Of a DNA stretch of 64,000 bases, positions 51,450 to 63,172 are shown in pieces (the first letter of the stretch is position 1; each line of letters opens with the position of its first letter). The notes beneath the pieces were generated by a model. That model ran no database searches, was not told the origin of the DNA, and was given only the letters and a program-made list of their open reading frames with translations. The DNA lies in NCBI GenBank assembly GCA_051453625.1, contig JBOZIK010000001.1, positions 74,929,050 to 74,993,049 of the forward strand, read 5' to 3'. Made by a program: the position numbers and the translations under genes. The DNA comes from Welwitschia mirabilis. Its lineage: Eukaryota; Gnetophyta; Gnetopsida; Welwitschiales.

Positions 51450-52120
51450 TCAGCTCTTATGGATTACCTTCTTTATCCCTAAAATGTTTTCTAGTATCCC
51501 ATAATTCTTTAGCAATTTTAGCCTTCTCCGAGGCCTCAACAAAAATCCTAGGTTAGAATAACTTAACTTGTCTCTAAATCAAAGGATGTAGACTAGTAAC
51601 TAATCTTCATATATTCATCATTTCAATGCTAGCTATCTCTGGTATATATTTCAATAGTGACATGGACTTATTTTCATATCAGGCCATTGATAAGGGTCCA
51701 TTTCTAAGATTGTAAAATTCTTCTACATTAGTGTTTTTGTAGTGTTCTGAAATTTATCTTACTCAGAACCATCCTTCAAAGCCCTTCCAAGACAAATTAT
51801 TGGAAAAGTGAGTTATGCCTTTTCTACATTCTATCATAAGGCTACATTCTTTCTTAATTGATGTATACCTAAGATGGCCTTTTATTCTAATGTAAAGCTA
51901 AACAATTTCATTTTCAACTAGGCCTCTGCTTTAGCTACGCTATTAGATCCTTTAAACATTAGAAAATTTATTTATCTAAACTACATCATTAGCTTCTAAG
52001 TTAAATCATCCTAATTTATATCATCTCTTTTCTAGATTGAAGTCCATCAACTATGTTATTTATAGCATTTACTAAGGATTTCATGTTTCTAGATGGGGGT
52101 ACAACTCTTCTTAGAGCCAT
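51450..52120 (-). pseudogene. Ty3/gypsy gag (capsid) remnant
   Basis: Starts at an ATG on the minus strand (52118-52120) with MALRRVVPPSR, resembling the M-A-x-R-R-V/R-x-x-x-S-R start of Tekay/Del-type gag. Downstream are FYNLRNGPLSMA (family F-x-N-L-x-Q-G-x-M-S-V-A-E-Y) at about 51670-51710, YIPEIASIEMMN (family F-x-P-x-x-V-A-x-E-x-x-K), and RIFVEASEKAKIAKELWD (family F-x-E-V-V-E-K-A-L-I-A-E) at about 51510-51560. Numerous stops. Lies 91 bp from the primer-binding site. Confidence 0.8.
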
Positions 52121-52210
52121 CTCTTAATCCTACCAAACATAGTAATGATAATTAAGAAGAAAAAATAATAGGATATGAATCATTATACAATTTCAACTTC
52201 ACAGCCTAGG

Positions 52211-52222
52211 GCACTGATACTA
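52211..52222 (-). promoter_or_regulatory. Primer-binding site of the gypsy element
   Basis: The plus strand reads GCACTGATACTA, 10 of 12 matching GCTCTGATACCA, the reverse complement of the tRNA-iMet-type primer-binding site. It lies 3 bp from the LTR start TGTAATGTC at 52226. Confidence 0.8.
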
Positions 52223-53598
52223 AAATGTAATGTCTAAATCTTTTTTTCTTTTTTTTTTAATACTCAATAATCAACATCACAGGCATAGTTTTCATGATAA
52301 CATATAATATTTTAAAGTTTATTTTAGTTATACAAAAATAACATAACACACTAAATGATGTAATATATACTTGCCAATTGGTAAATAGAAAACAAAGTTC
52401 ATGGGCTTTATGTTAGATGCATACATTAAAGGTTTTCTAGTTCATTTAGTTATTTCTAAGTATTTTTCTAGTTAGCTTATTACTCTTGTTAGAACTTAAA
52501 TATTACCTTAGGTACCCATGGAAACACCTAATAATTTGTTATTTAATGACTAAGAAAAATCATAATGGATAGATGTTTTTGTGTGGTAAGTTCATGCTAA
52601 AATTTTTAATCTCGACCCTTAATTTAATCTATTGTAAAGATTAGATGTAACTTTATGACTTATTAAGATTTCCTGTAATTAAAGTATACTTACTTACTCT
52701 AAAGAGCTAAGTAGCTTAGTGATATGTATCTAAAGGATACCCCCTAATGGATTCACACTTTATGATGGATTGTTTTTATGATTCATGCATATTGCTATTT
52801 AAAGAAAAAAGGAAAATAATTACCTGTACTCTAACATTATTGCAAGCTATTCTAAGCATTAAATTTTTGGTGTAGCCGTAATACAAAAGATCATGTTTGG
52901 AAAAAGGAGCCAAACTTTACATCAATATTAATGTTTGATATGTCTTCTTTTGTTCTCTAGATTACTTGACTTCTAATGTTTGACTTAAGAGGTCTTTTTT
53001 CTCCCCTTCTTCCTCACAAATTATAGAGGATTTGTGTCATGGCACTCTTCTCAAAGGTATCATTTTTAAATGGAACAAAAGAATGCAGGGGGGAAGAGCA
53101 TGTAGAGCTTCATGAACATGCTATTTGACACTCACAAAGAATGTGCCAAAGGGATGAAGAGTAGGGTGAAGGTATGTGAAGGGACATGGGAAAGACAAGA
53201 AGTATACTAAGGAACAACAATTAGCATCACTATAATGGAGTTGAAGCCTACGAGGATGAAAGAAGAACTACGAGGGGATATGGGGTAGCAGAAAAATGGA
53301 GGTAGGGCAAGCACACAGAGAAAGATGGCTAAGAATGTAGCAAAGAGTGGGTTACATGAAGGGATGATAACATGCTCTGAAGGAAATCTATGAATAATCA
53401 TGACAAGCATAGGTAGGTGTAGGCATGGACTAAAGATGGTGTCATTAGGCAGGGTACATTTTGGTAACCGAGACATAGTCATATAAAGTAGGATAAGTGC
53501 ATAGAGGTACTAACAAGTAATATAGAAGGAATGGACAGTATGAGCTTAGGCATAAATAGGAGTGATGCAACTAGCAGGTAATAGACTTAGTGTAGCAC

Positions 53599-53698
53599 NN
53601 NNNNNNNNNNNNNNNNNNNNNNNNNNNNNNNNNNNNNNNNNNNNNNNNNNNNNNNNNNNNNNNNNNNNNNNNNNNNNNNNNNNNNNNNNNNNNNNNNN
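53599..53698. other. Assembly gap (100 N) flanked by 402-bp duplicated ends
   Basis: 53197-53598 matches 53699-54100, equal in length with few substitutions. Confidence 0.99.
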
Positions 53699-54591
53699 AA
53701 GAAGTATGCTAAGGGACAACAATTAGCATTACTACAGTGGAGTTGAAACCTACGAGAATGAAAGAAGAACTACGAGGGGACATGGGGTAGCATAAAAATG
53801 TAGGCAGGGCAAGCACATAGACAAAGATGGCTAAGAATGTAGAAAAGAGTGGGTTACATGAAGGAATGATAACATGATTTGAAGGAAATCTATGAACAAT
53901 CATGACAAGCATAGGCAGGTGCAGGCATGGACTAAAGATAGTGTCTTTAGGCAGGGTACATTATGGTAACCGAGACATAGGCATATAAAGCAGGATAAGC
54001 GCATAGAGGTACTAACAAGTAATATAGAAGGAAGGGACAGTATAAGCTTAGGCATAAATGGGAGTGATGCAACTAGTAGGTAATAGAATCAATGTAGCAT
54101 AGGAGTAGGTGAAGGAGCATGTATGCCAGTAAGGATAAGAGTGCATAGAGGGTCGGAGGCATATGGATCAGAACATGGCAAGAAAGGAATGAAAGGAGAC
54201 ATACCTGAGGACATCATAGAGTATAATTAAGAAGGATGTAATAGAACTGAAATACACTAAGTACAACTAAAAAATCTTGATCAATATTAGAGGAGAGAAA
54301 GAAAAATGACTCACATTGAATTAAAAGGTTAACCACTTGACTAAATTTATTAATTTGCATTTTAATCATTCTTATTATCATTCACATTATCTTTAATGGA
54401 TGGGCTAAGGAAGGAATTAAAAAAGAAAGGAGGAATAAATAAATGAATAATTTAAGGATTTTTATCTAAGATTTCAATTGGGAACTACACATGTAATACA
54501 CATGTAATAGGATCTATAGGAAGAGAAAGGAAGGGATGGAGGGAGGGACGGGAAGAGAGGGAGGGGGCAGGTGTTTGGGAGGGGGCGGGGG

Positions 54592-54671
<80 letters not shown>

Positions 54672-54771
54672 NNNNNNNNNNNNNNNNNNNNNNNNNNNNN
54701 NNNNNNNNNNNNNNNNNNNNNNNNNNNNNNNNNNNNNNNNNNNNNNNNNNNNNNNNNNNNNNNNNNNNNNN

Positions 54772-54800
<29 letters not shown>
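54592..54800. repeat. (GA)n microsatellite spanning a gap
   Basis: Long GA tract on both sides of the N-run 54672-54771, preceded by a G-rich stretch (54536-54590). The partner LTR has only a short GA run (about 43720-43732), so the tract expanded in this LTR. Glu-Arg and Ser-Leu open frames here are repeat artefacts. Confidence 0.97.
54672..54771. other. Assembly gap (100 N) within (GA)n
   Basis: The repeat itself probably caused the break. Confidence 0.99.
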
Positions 54801-54802
<2 letters not shown>

Positions 54803-54898
54803 ACCTTAATTAATTAGTTAATTAAGTCTTGGCTCTGTACTAATCTTTTTACTAAGGGCTTATTGATAAAAATAAATATCTCAAATTTTGGCAGGTAT

Positions 54899-54954
54899 GG
54901 AACTTGAACTTTTTACCCTTTTTATAATTCCCCCTTAATTTTACCACTGAGTTA
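54899..54954 (-). promoter_or_regulatory. RNA polymerase III A/B-box-like pair
   Basis: Minus strand: A-box-like TAACTCAGTGG (54944-54954; consensus TRGYNNANNGG, one mismatch) and B-box-like AGTTCAAGTTCC (54899-54910), 33 nt apart. This is the best A-box of the three LTRs. Confidence 0.5.
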
Positions 54955-56001
54955 TAGTTGTACTTGAGATAACAATTACAGAAAATAATTAATAACTTAA
55001 TGTTAATGAAATCATTTCTAAATACAAGCTATTAATAATCATGAGATTTAACAAAGTATTTCCTCAAAGACTATAAGCATAAACAACTCATAACTTGCTA
55101 TAGATATAGTAATAAATTTAAGTAAAATGAACATCTCATTCAATGGAAAAAAGAGAATTCACTATAAGGGAAAAATTTAAATCTTACATATGAAAAATTC
55201 CATAAGTACTAATAGTTATAATCCCTCAAGAACTAGTAAATTATTTACTTTCATTAACTATAACGTAATAAATTAATAAATGAATGTCTCATCCAATTAC
55301 ATATAGAAAAATATGCAATAACAACTAAAGTAAAAATTAACCACATAATAACCACATAATCACTAAAGCAAACATACGTATGACATCTAGTTTTCAATGC
55401 AACATTAGCTCTTTCTTGCATCCTTGCTTGCATTTATTCCTACACATGCAAAAATTTTATGAAAACTATATTCCATTATAATTCCCAATAGGGACCATGA
55501 TAAGGAAGAGGTTAGGGAAAGGTATTTCAAAATAAGATTAAGAGTTACATTTCAAGTAGATACAATCAAAACCTTTCATTAATTTATGTTAACTTCTTTA
55601 TAATTGTCTATAACACATGTTCCAGTAATTCAAATGCACCCTATCAAAAGGGGATACTAATCATATAAGTTATGTACATATCTTTTCTTTTTGCTTTGGT
55701 AGTTTGATCCTAATGCCTTAGAATTTCAACAAAGAGTTACATTTCCTAAAGTCCATATAGATGCTTACCCTGGCTAGTTTTATATTTCATAATTTAATAT
55801 CACATAACATAGATCACTGGTCAAACAAGATACTCATGTTTAAGGCTTATAAAAGCGTTAGTTAATAAGACTCAATTACAAGCTATTAATAACAAGATAG
55901 ATTAGAATTTACAAGGTTCTTATAATTGATTCATACAAACTATCAACCCTACAAACTCCTAGAAGACTCTCACAAGAAACTATTAAAAGACTATAAGACT
56001 T

Positions 56002-56101
56002 NNNNNNNNNNNNNNNNNNNNNNNNNNNNNNNNNNNNNNNNNNNNNNNNNNNNNNNNNNNNNNNNNNNNNNNNNNNNNNNNNNNNNNNNNNNNNNNNNNN
56101 N
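56002..56101. other. Assembly gap (100 N), flanks partly duplicated
   Basis: About 55610-56001 matches about 56395-56797, but 56102-56395 does not match the left contig, so this is not a simple overlap. Confidence 0.99.
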
Positions 56102-57601
56102 AAGTTATATGATTTATAGGTTTACTTAAAGAACTTCAGGATTGCATAAATTTTCACCGCAACACATGCAATAGAGTAAAAAGGCATGTAGGTGACACCC
56201 AATTTGCATTACATCCATTAACGGTTTTGAGCATCATCTTTTATGAGAATTATTAACCATCATAGTTCCTAGCGTAGCCAAAGGCACTGGATGAGGTAGG
56301 CAAGGGTTACCAAGAGCAGGGTAGGAGATTACATCATAAGGTACATGATCATGATTACTCATCAATTAGAATTATCTTCTTTAATATTGTCTCACAACAT
56401 ATTCAAGTAATCCAAATGCACCCTGTCAGAAGGAGGTATTAATAATATAAGATATGCACATATCTCCCCTTTTTTCTTTGACAGTCTGATCCCAATGCCT
56501 TGGGATTCCTAATAGAGAGTTACACTCCATGAAGTTCATATAAATGGTTATCCTGGCTAATTTTATATTTCATAATTTAATATCACATAACATAGATCAA
56601 TGGTCAAACAAGATACTCATGCTTAAGGCTCAATTACAAACTATTAATAACAAACTATTAATAAGACTCAATTACAAACTATTAATAACAAGATAGATTA
56701 GAATTTACAAGGTTCTTACAATTGATTCATATAGACTATTAACCCTACAAACTCCTAGAAGACTCTCGCAAGAAACTATTAAAAGACTATAAGACTTTAT
56801 GAAAAATTCAATACACGCATGTTAACATAAAAATTTTGCATTCATACGAGATTGACAAGATACAAGTACATGAAAGAAATTTAAAACATACAAGAATATA
56901 GAAGAACAAATCATACAAGTATTTCCAAGAAAGATTATGGATCAAACTTATTCTTAGTGAAAATCCAAAGCAATTCTATTTGAAATCAAACTCCACACAA
57001 TCAAGTCATAAGGTATAACTCTAATAGCTAGGGGGATTTAAGTATTTATAGTAGAGAACTAATAGCAAGAATGAGATTAAGGTTTAGGTTTCTACAAGTA
57101 GTTTTAGATCCCTTAACACTTTCTTTCCAAGTTTGGCCACTGCGTGTGAATAATAATATAATAATATCTAATAAATAATTTACCTACATAAGATAAATAA
57201 CATGAGAAAACGCCTTAGATCACATTTCTTTACTATTACATGAATATGATATAATTGAGAGAAATCCAAATCAAATTTGTAGTTGATTTCTAAAAATAAG
57301 TTAAGCAATCCAATGTTAAACTATATCAATAAAAATAAATGCATAAGTAATAGTAATTTCCATGGTTAACTAAATCTTTAAACTTAACTAACAAAAATAA
57401 TACTCCACATTATTTTTTCAATAAATTCTAAAGTAATATCATGCAAATACTTTTAGTTTTAATATTACTTTTATTACAGATACTATTAATTTTTAACATG
57501 TAGAACTACAATCATCTATTATTTTTAAATTTGTAATATCTACTTATTTGTATAAATGATTAAGAAAGTTTTCTAATGTTAGCAAAACTACGGATATGCC
57601 A

Positions 57602-58720
57602 GTATCTCATATGACCTATAGATAACTACATGGTATACATGATTACTTTACAACTGAAATAAGATAATTTCCAACATAAAGGGCACTTGGGTTATAAATA
57701 AAAAAGCCCATATGGCCCTTAAAGATCCATAGATTATACATCATCACTCTATAAATGAAATTTCACAGTTACCCATATAAAGGAGTGTCAAGATTCAAAC
57801 TAGGTAGCTCATATGGCTCACAATGACTCATAAAGTACATAGCATTACTCTATAGATGAACTGAAGTAGCTTAATATATAAGTGAGTAATACGCTTCTAA
57901 CTAGATAGTGCGTATTACATATAGAGATCTAAAATTTATATAGCATAATTCTATGGATGAAATAAGATAGTTTTCAACATAAACAAGGTATTAAGATTCT
58001 AAATAGGCAGTCCATGTGGCTTACAAGATTTATAAAGTACACATTAATACTTTAGAGGTGAAAGGAGATTATTTCTAATATAAGGGAATATTAGGGTTCT
58101 AACTACACACCCCATATGGGTCGTAGAGGTTCACAAAGTATACATAATTACTCTATAAATATTTCAACATAAGGAAGTGCTAGGAATCTAACTAGGTAGC
58201 TCATATAATTCACAGACACCAATAGAGTATACATCATCACTCTATGGATGAAATGAGATAGTTTACAACATAAGAGAGAATCAACATTATGACTAGGTAG
58301 TATGTATAATCCAAAAATATCTACAAAGTACACATCATTATTCTATGAGTGAAATAAAGTAATTTCCAACATAAGCAAGTGTTAACATTCTGACTAGGTA
58401 GTTTATATTACTCACAAAAATCCACAAAGTGTACATCACCATTTTACAAACGAAATAAGATTGATTTCAACATAAGATAATGTCAAGGTTCTAAATAGGT
58501 AGTTCATATGATCAACAGAGACCTCAAAGAGTGCACATCATCATTCTATTGATGAAATGAGGTAGTTTTCAATATAAGAAGGCACTTGAGTTTTGACTAA
58601 ATAGGTTGTATTTTCCACATAGAGTTATAGAGTAGGCAACATCACTCTATGGATGTAATTATATAGTTTCACACATAAGGAGTTACCAGGGTTTTTACTA
58701 GGTAGCTGATATCAACTATT
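57602..58720. repeat. Tandem array, right arm (about 11 units of about 102 bp)
   Basis: Units repeat the order: GGTAGCTCATATGG, CCATAGAGTA(T/C)ACATCATC, ACTCTATGGATGAAATGAGA, TAGTTTCCAACATAAGG, then a GGGTTCTAACTA-like end. Period 95-108 bp, units diverged. This is the continuation of the array at 41600-41876, interrupted by the gypsy insertion. Confidence 0.85.
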
Positions 58721-59450
58721 ATAAGATCATAAGAAAAAATATAACCAAAATAATAAGTATTTTTTAATTATAAAAGTAAACTTCTTTCTTAGTTTACTAA
58801 ATGCTCACATAAATAATTTTCAAAATTCTCATTAATTAATAATTTAAAATATTAATAGTTTTGACTAATTACAGTTTCCAAAATTGATAAAACCATCGAA
58901 ATTTAAGTCATACAAATTTAAGAGATAGGTAAAGAAGGAGATGGAGATACTTGTATTACTACTTTCAACTGATGATGTAATGTTCACTTCCAAGACTCTA
59001 AGAATATAGCAAGATTATAATGTTTCACTAAAGTTATAATGTTATTATGAATAGAACTTTAATAGTTTAATGTAATATCAGATGATTTAGTCCAATATTA
59101 TCATACTTATTATATATTAGCAATATTAATCAAATAAGAAGTAATATATTGGGCTAAATTTTATGAGTTCATAAAATATATTAATCACACACGAGGAAAT
59201 CTAGGTTTAAGGTAGATTGGAACATATTAAGAATTTCCTAATGTTAATGTGACCCAAGAAAGGAGTCTAAGCATCGAGACTCTATGACAATTCACCAAAT
59301 AAGGGTTTTGAAAAGAATTATAATCTAGGGTAATTTATTGCTTAGGGAATATTTAGCTATTTTAATATTATCTAAATATCTTAGTGTTACCTACATGTGA
59401 AGTTTATAAAATTTATTGAAATCTGATTAAGGAATAGTAAAGTGTCATGA
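58721..59450. other. AT-rich stretch with nothing recognisable
   Basis: Stops in all frames, no motif or repeat seen. Confidence 0.3.
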
Positions 59451-59452
59451 AA

Positions 59453-59519
59453 GGGGCTTGAAACCAAGACCTAGCACCATAAAGCTCTATGTCACTTAGA
59501 AAGACCAGTCCTACTACAT
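59453..59519 (-). promoter_or_regulatory. tRNA-like segment with possible A and B boxes
   Basis: Minus strand: ATGTAGTAGG (59510-59519, A-box-like) and GGTTTCAAGCCCC (59453-59465, B-box-like), 44 nt apart. It resembles the tRNA-derived head of a SINE, or the tRNA-like part of an LTR. Spacing differs from the 33 nt in the other three, so this is less certain. Confidence 0.35.
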
Positions 59520-59559
59520 CAATGGTCAGGAATTATTTGGAAACTTTGTAGGATGACCT

Positions 59560-60480
59560 TTGATCACTGGTGGCAAGACGAATCGGTTTAAGGGAAACAG
59601 TGAACAGAGAGGGTGCACATGCAAGGGAGGTAAGTGGGTGGTTAAGTGGTGCATTGGCGCAAGACAGATTTATGCGAAAAGTTCTGGCTGGGTGATGGTG
59701 AAGGAGACCAAACACAGGAATGGTGACTATGAATGCAGTCTGATGACAAGAAGTACAAGATCATAGGGGAACATGCGCAGGAGCAACGGGGGCATCGAGA
59801 ATGTGCTGTAAAGTATGACGAGCACATGGGAATGAAGACTAAAGGCTAGATAGCAAAAACTACAGGTTTGGTAGTGGGTAGAATTACAAGTACGTGGAAG
59901 AGACTAGGTGTAAGAGAAGAATGCAAGCATAAGTAGTTCAAGGCATGGAGGCGAAAGGCACAAGGCAGAGTAAGACTTGAGTGTAGTAGGGGAACTTACG
60001 CACATAAACGATGATGAAAAGTGAAAGATAGAGATGTTAGATGCATATAGATGGAACACTGTAACTCCAACAGAGTTACGCAGGTGTGGAGCAGAGATTA
60101 TGATTGCGCGAGGGTGCAGAACGTGGAAGAAACCCGGCACAGCAAGGTGCACAATGGAGAATAGGCACACGAGAGGGAGTGGGCGTGCGGTGCAGGCGAG
60201 GCAAGGAGACAATGGAAGGCAAGAGGAGCAGTAGAGCTACGAAGGATGTGATGTAGAACCTGAGTGGGGGAAGTGCATTACCCACAAAGGAGAGGGGAAG
60301 AGGTGAGGAAAAAGCCCGGAAGTAGTTAAGGCTAGATTGCAATGAAGGAATGCATTGATCAAAGGCAAAGACAAGTGTGCAGGTCACCAGATGGGAGAAT
60401 GTGCAGACAAAATGCAAAAGAATGGTTGTATAATACATTAAACAAGGAGAGGAGGGTGCTACAATGTGGAGGATAGAAGG
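59560..60480. other. CpG-retaining, GC-richer block
   Basis: Composition like the blocks in the long LTRs, again next to a tRNA-like segment, but on the opposite side of it. Open frames up to 120 codons on the minus strand (60076-60438) and shorter ones on the plus strand look compositional. Probably LTR sequence of another element; boundaries not found. Confidence 0.4.
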
Positions 60481-63170
60481 TTGACTAAATGAGGTGGCAA
60501 TGCAAAAGTCAAATAGAAAAGATCACCTTTGCTTTAGAAGCTATAAGAAAGCAGCTTTTCTAAACCCTATCCTATCTTGTCTTAATAGAGTTGTGGGCCC
60601 TATTATTTTGAGCCAACTTTTCTTGTCACATCTTTGTTTACATGGCATGCAACATAAAGTAGGGTTATGGCATGGATCCATGACATACATCAAACATGGA
60701 CGGATGTTCTATGCCCACAACCCTCCACCATAGTTTTCAAACCCAAAAATGCTGAAGATGCAAACTTAATGGCCAATTCTTTAAGATTTTTATCTATTTA
60801 CAGAACACTAGCTTCCCTTCTTTCTCTGCAACACGGTGTGTATTTCTCCAGCATTTTGGTTTCATTTGTTAGGGTTTCAATCTTGCAAGGAGGTTGTCAG
60901 GGTTTAAAACATTCTTTCAGATTTTCCGATGTATACCTACATTAGCACGAGCTTTAGACTCTGAAACATTTACCAACTTCTCTTCGTTTCTTCTCAAGGC
61001 TAAAGGATCTCTTCCAATGCAGAGTTGCATTAGTACGAGCTTTGGACTTAGTGTGTAAACGATGCTTCTTAATAGTACTTGGGAAGAAGAATGACATATA
61101 GGGAGGATGTGTGTTAACTATTCTTTGACGAAACCTATAATGCATAAAGATCTAAGACATGTAACAAAAAGTGTTACGATGCTGAGCTCTAGCAATCGGA
61201 TTAATGGGACGGCTATCTGTTTAGGTAGCACACTTTGTGGAGGGCCTAATATGATAGCAACAATATAGGGTAATGGAAGAAATGCTAAGAAAATCTAAGA
61301 AAAAATTGAAGTAAACTAGTGACAGAAGTGAATGCAGTAAATAGAGGCATAGATGTTAATGCTTTTACATGCTAAGATTTAACAGGAGCAAATTCAATAG
61401 TCGTGTACAAACATCTAGATATTTCCATCCATAAGCTATACAAACCTCTATTAAATTGCAGTCCTAAGGTCTTGTGAAGTCGATAACATTAAATCACTTT
61501 TATTCTCTTGCATATCTTTTAAATACTTGGAGGTATCACTTTGATTAGCTCTGTTACTAGGGGTTTGTATCTCAAGTATTAGATATGTAAAACAATCAAA
61601 GAAAGGAGGTCTCCGGTGATGTTTATTAGGTTATCAAGGGCTTTGAGCTCTATCTTCAACATCAACATGGGCTGATATTTTCCCTTATTTACATTAATTA
61701 GCAACATGTCTAATCATAAATAGAAATTAAAAAAATGCACAATCCTCTTTTCATCTCCTATTACTTAATTAGACATGCTACTTCTTATGTTAAATGTAAA
61801 TAACCTCCCCTTTTGTTCTTGATATGTGCCTTAAAATAATGCTATCTCTCTTAGTATGCGATGAATCCTGAATGGGTATAATTGAAGCACTAATGCACTG
61901 TCCTATAACTCTGAGAAATCTATTATATCATTTATAAGAAAGTATAGTAAGATGCAACTTCTAGAAAGCATATCCATACTTAACTTAAATGAGAGTAAAA
62001 GAAATGAAATGCCATAAATAGCATACAATGGAGCTCTTATTTCATGATTCATTGCTAGCTGAAAAAATTGGTGTACTTGAATGGCTCTTATGACATCTTA
62101 TCTAGCTTATTGTAGGGCTTTCTTTTGATCTATTAGTGGAGCTTTCATTTTCTAGGATTTCTCTAACACAGCTACATTAGATCAAGCAATAACAACTTGG
62201 TCTGCTACAACTTCTACAATATCAAGATCTTGAAAATTCCATTACCTACTATCTTCATATAGTAAAATAGCACTAGGATGACATGAACCATTTATTCTTA
62301 GTTTGGTGTTTTACCCTTAAAATTTACTGATTTTATCGGAGGTACTCTTATTACTTCTTTAGGTCTAGATAGAGAGTAATGATGATTACTTGCCTTATCC
62401 AAGGGAGAATTTGAGTCTAGGTCAAAACATTCTTATTGGTCTTGATCTTCTCAATATTTAAATTGGTTATTAGATTGGTCATTGGCCCTTTCAATTATTA
62501 ATACTTTAGCTCATGAGTTAGCTCCATAGTAGGACCACCCATTTGTGGCACCCACACTGTATAATTCTCCACATTCAATTCTTTTGTTAATGAAACCAAT
62601 ATACTATTCAATATAGGATGCTGATCTAAAGAAGTCTAAATTTCTTGAGTTAACATGATGACTAGAAAACTTGTTTCTTCTTTTCTTTTCAAAGAGTCCA
62701 GCTCTATATCTGACCCCCTTACTTTGTTCTTAAGTCATAATTCTCAAACTTTTATTTTGAGAAGCTAAAGTATTAGAGTTACAAGCATTATGATAGTAAC
62801 ATAAGAAACAAGTGTAGTTAAGAGCTTAAACATAATGAGAGCAAGCATTACATAAATTAATGTGGATAAGATGTCTAGATAATCATAAAATGAGTGGTCC
62901 ATTTTATAAAATGAGTGAGTCCACAGAGCACCAACAAGACAAAAAAGGACACAGCACAGTCCTATAAATATAGGGAATGGTATTCATGTAAAATGTCCTT
63001 CAAATTTTCCTAATATTATAAAGAAGATCATAAAACTAGTTAATATTTAAACAACACATTAAATGCCTACTCTAGGAATATTGTGATTAATAGACTTGGT
63101 TCAATAAATTTTCAAAGTTCTTCATCATTTTTGCCTAAATTCTATCCATAGATAAATGAGCGTGTATTGA
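60481..63170. other. Intergenic sequence without a recognisable gene
   Basis: Base composition is more balanced than most of the window up to about 61200. A plus-strand frame at 60494-60733 (79 codons) has no family I recognise. A repeated word, ATTAG(C/T)ACGAGCTTT(A/G)GAC, occurs near 60941 and 61028. On the minus strand at 62530-62800 there are two adjacent semi-open frames, one including KGVRYRAGLFEKKRRNKFSS, that might be coding relics; I cannot name them. Confidence 0.3.
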
Positions 63171-63172
63171 GT

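Larger units (their letters stand above)
41877..57601 (-). mobile_element. Ty3/gypsy LTR retrotransposon, decayed, probably Tekay/Del-like
   Basis: A structurally complete but inactive element read on the minus strand: 5' LTR 52226-57601, primer-binding site 52211-52222, gag, protease, reverse transcriptase, RNase H, integrase, polypurine tract about 46800-46813, 3' LTR 41877-46799. LTR termini on the minus strand are TGTCACA..GACATTACA, each side with some mutated bases. The flanking 5-bp target duplication is GTAGC on the left (41872-41876) and GTATC on the right (57602-57606), four of five matching. The insertion site is a tandem repeat that resumes in phase. Length is inflated by at least three probable false duplications at gaps. 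Long LTRs and the integrase motifs suggest the Tekay/Del chromovirus lineage; no chromodomain was identified. Confidence 0.85.
52226..57601 (-). repeat. 5' LTR of the gypsy element
   Basis: Aligns with 41877-46799 from TGTAATGTCTAAATC to GGATATGCCA. By eye the divergence is 15-20%, with heavy loss of CpG. It contains a (GA)n tract, A/B-box-like sites and three gaps, at least two with duplicated flanks. The stretch 56102-56395 matches the LTR at 36870-37010 better than its own partner, hinting at recombination or a mis-joined contig. Confidence 0.75.

Noticed and set aside
54514-54817. Open frames of alternating Glu-Arg and Ser-Leu
   Set aside because: Direct translation of the (GA)n microsatellite across an N-run.
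60076-60438. 120-codon minus-strand open frame and neighbours at 59904-60212 and 60034-60234
   Set aside because: Same compositional effect in another CpG-retaining block; no recognised domain.
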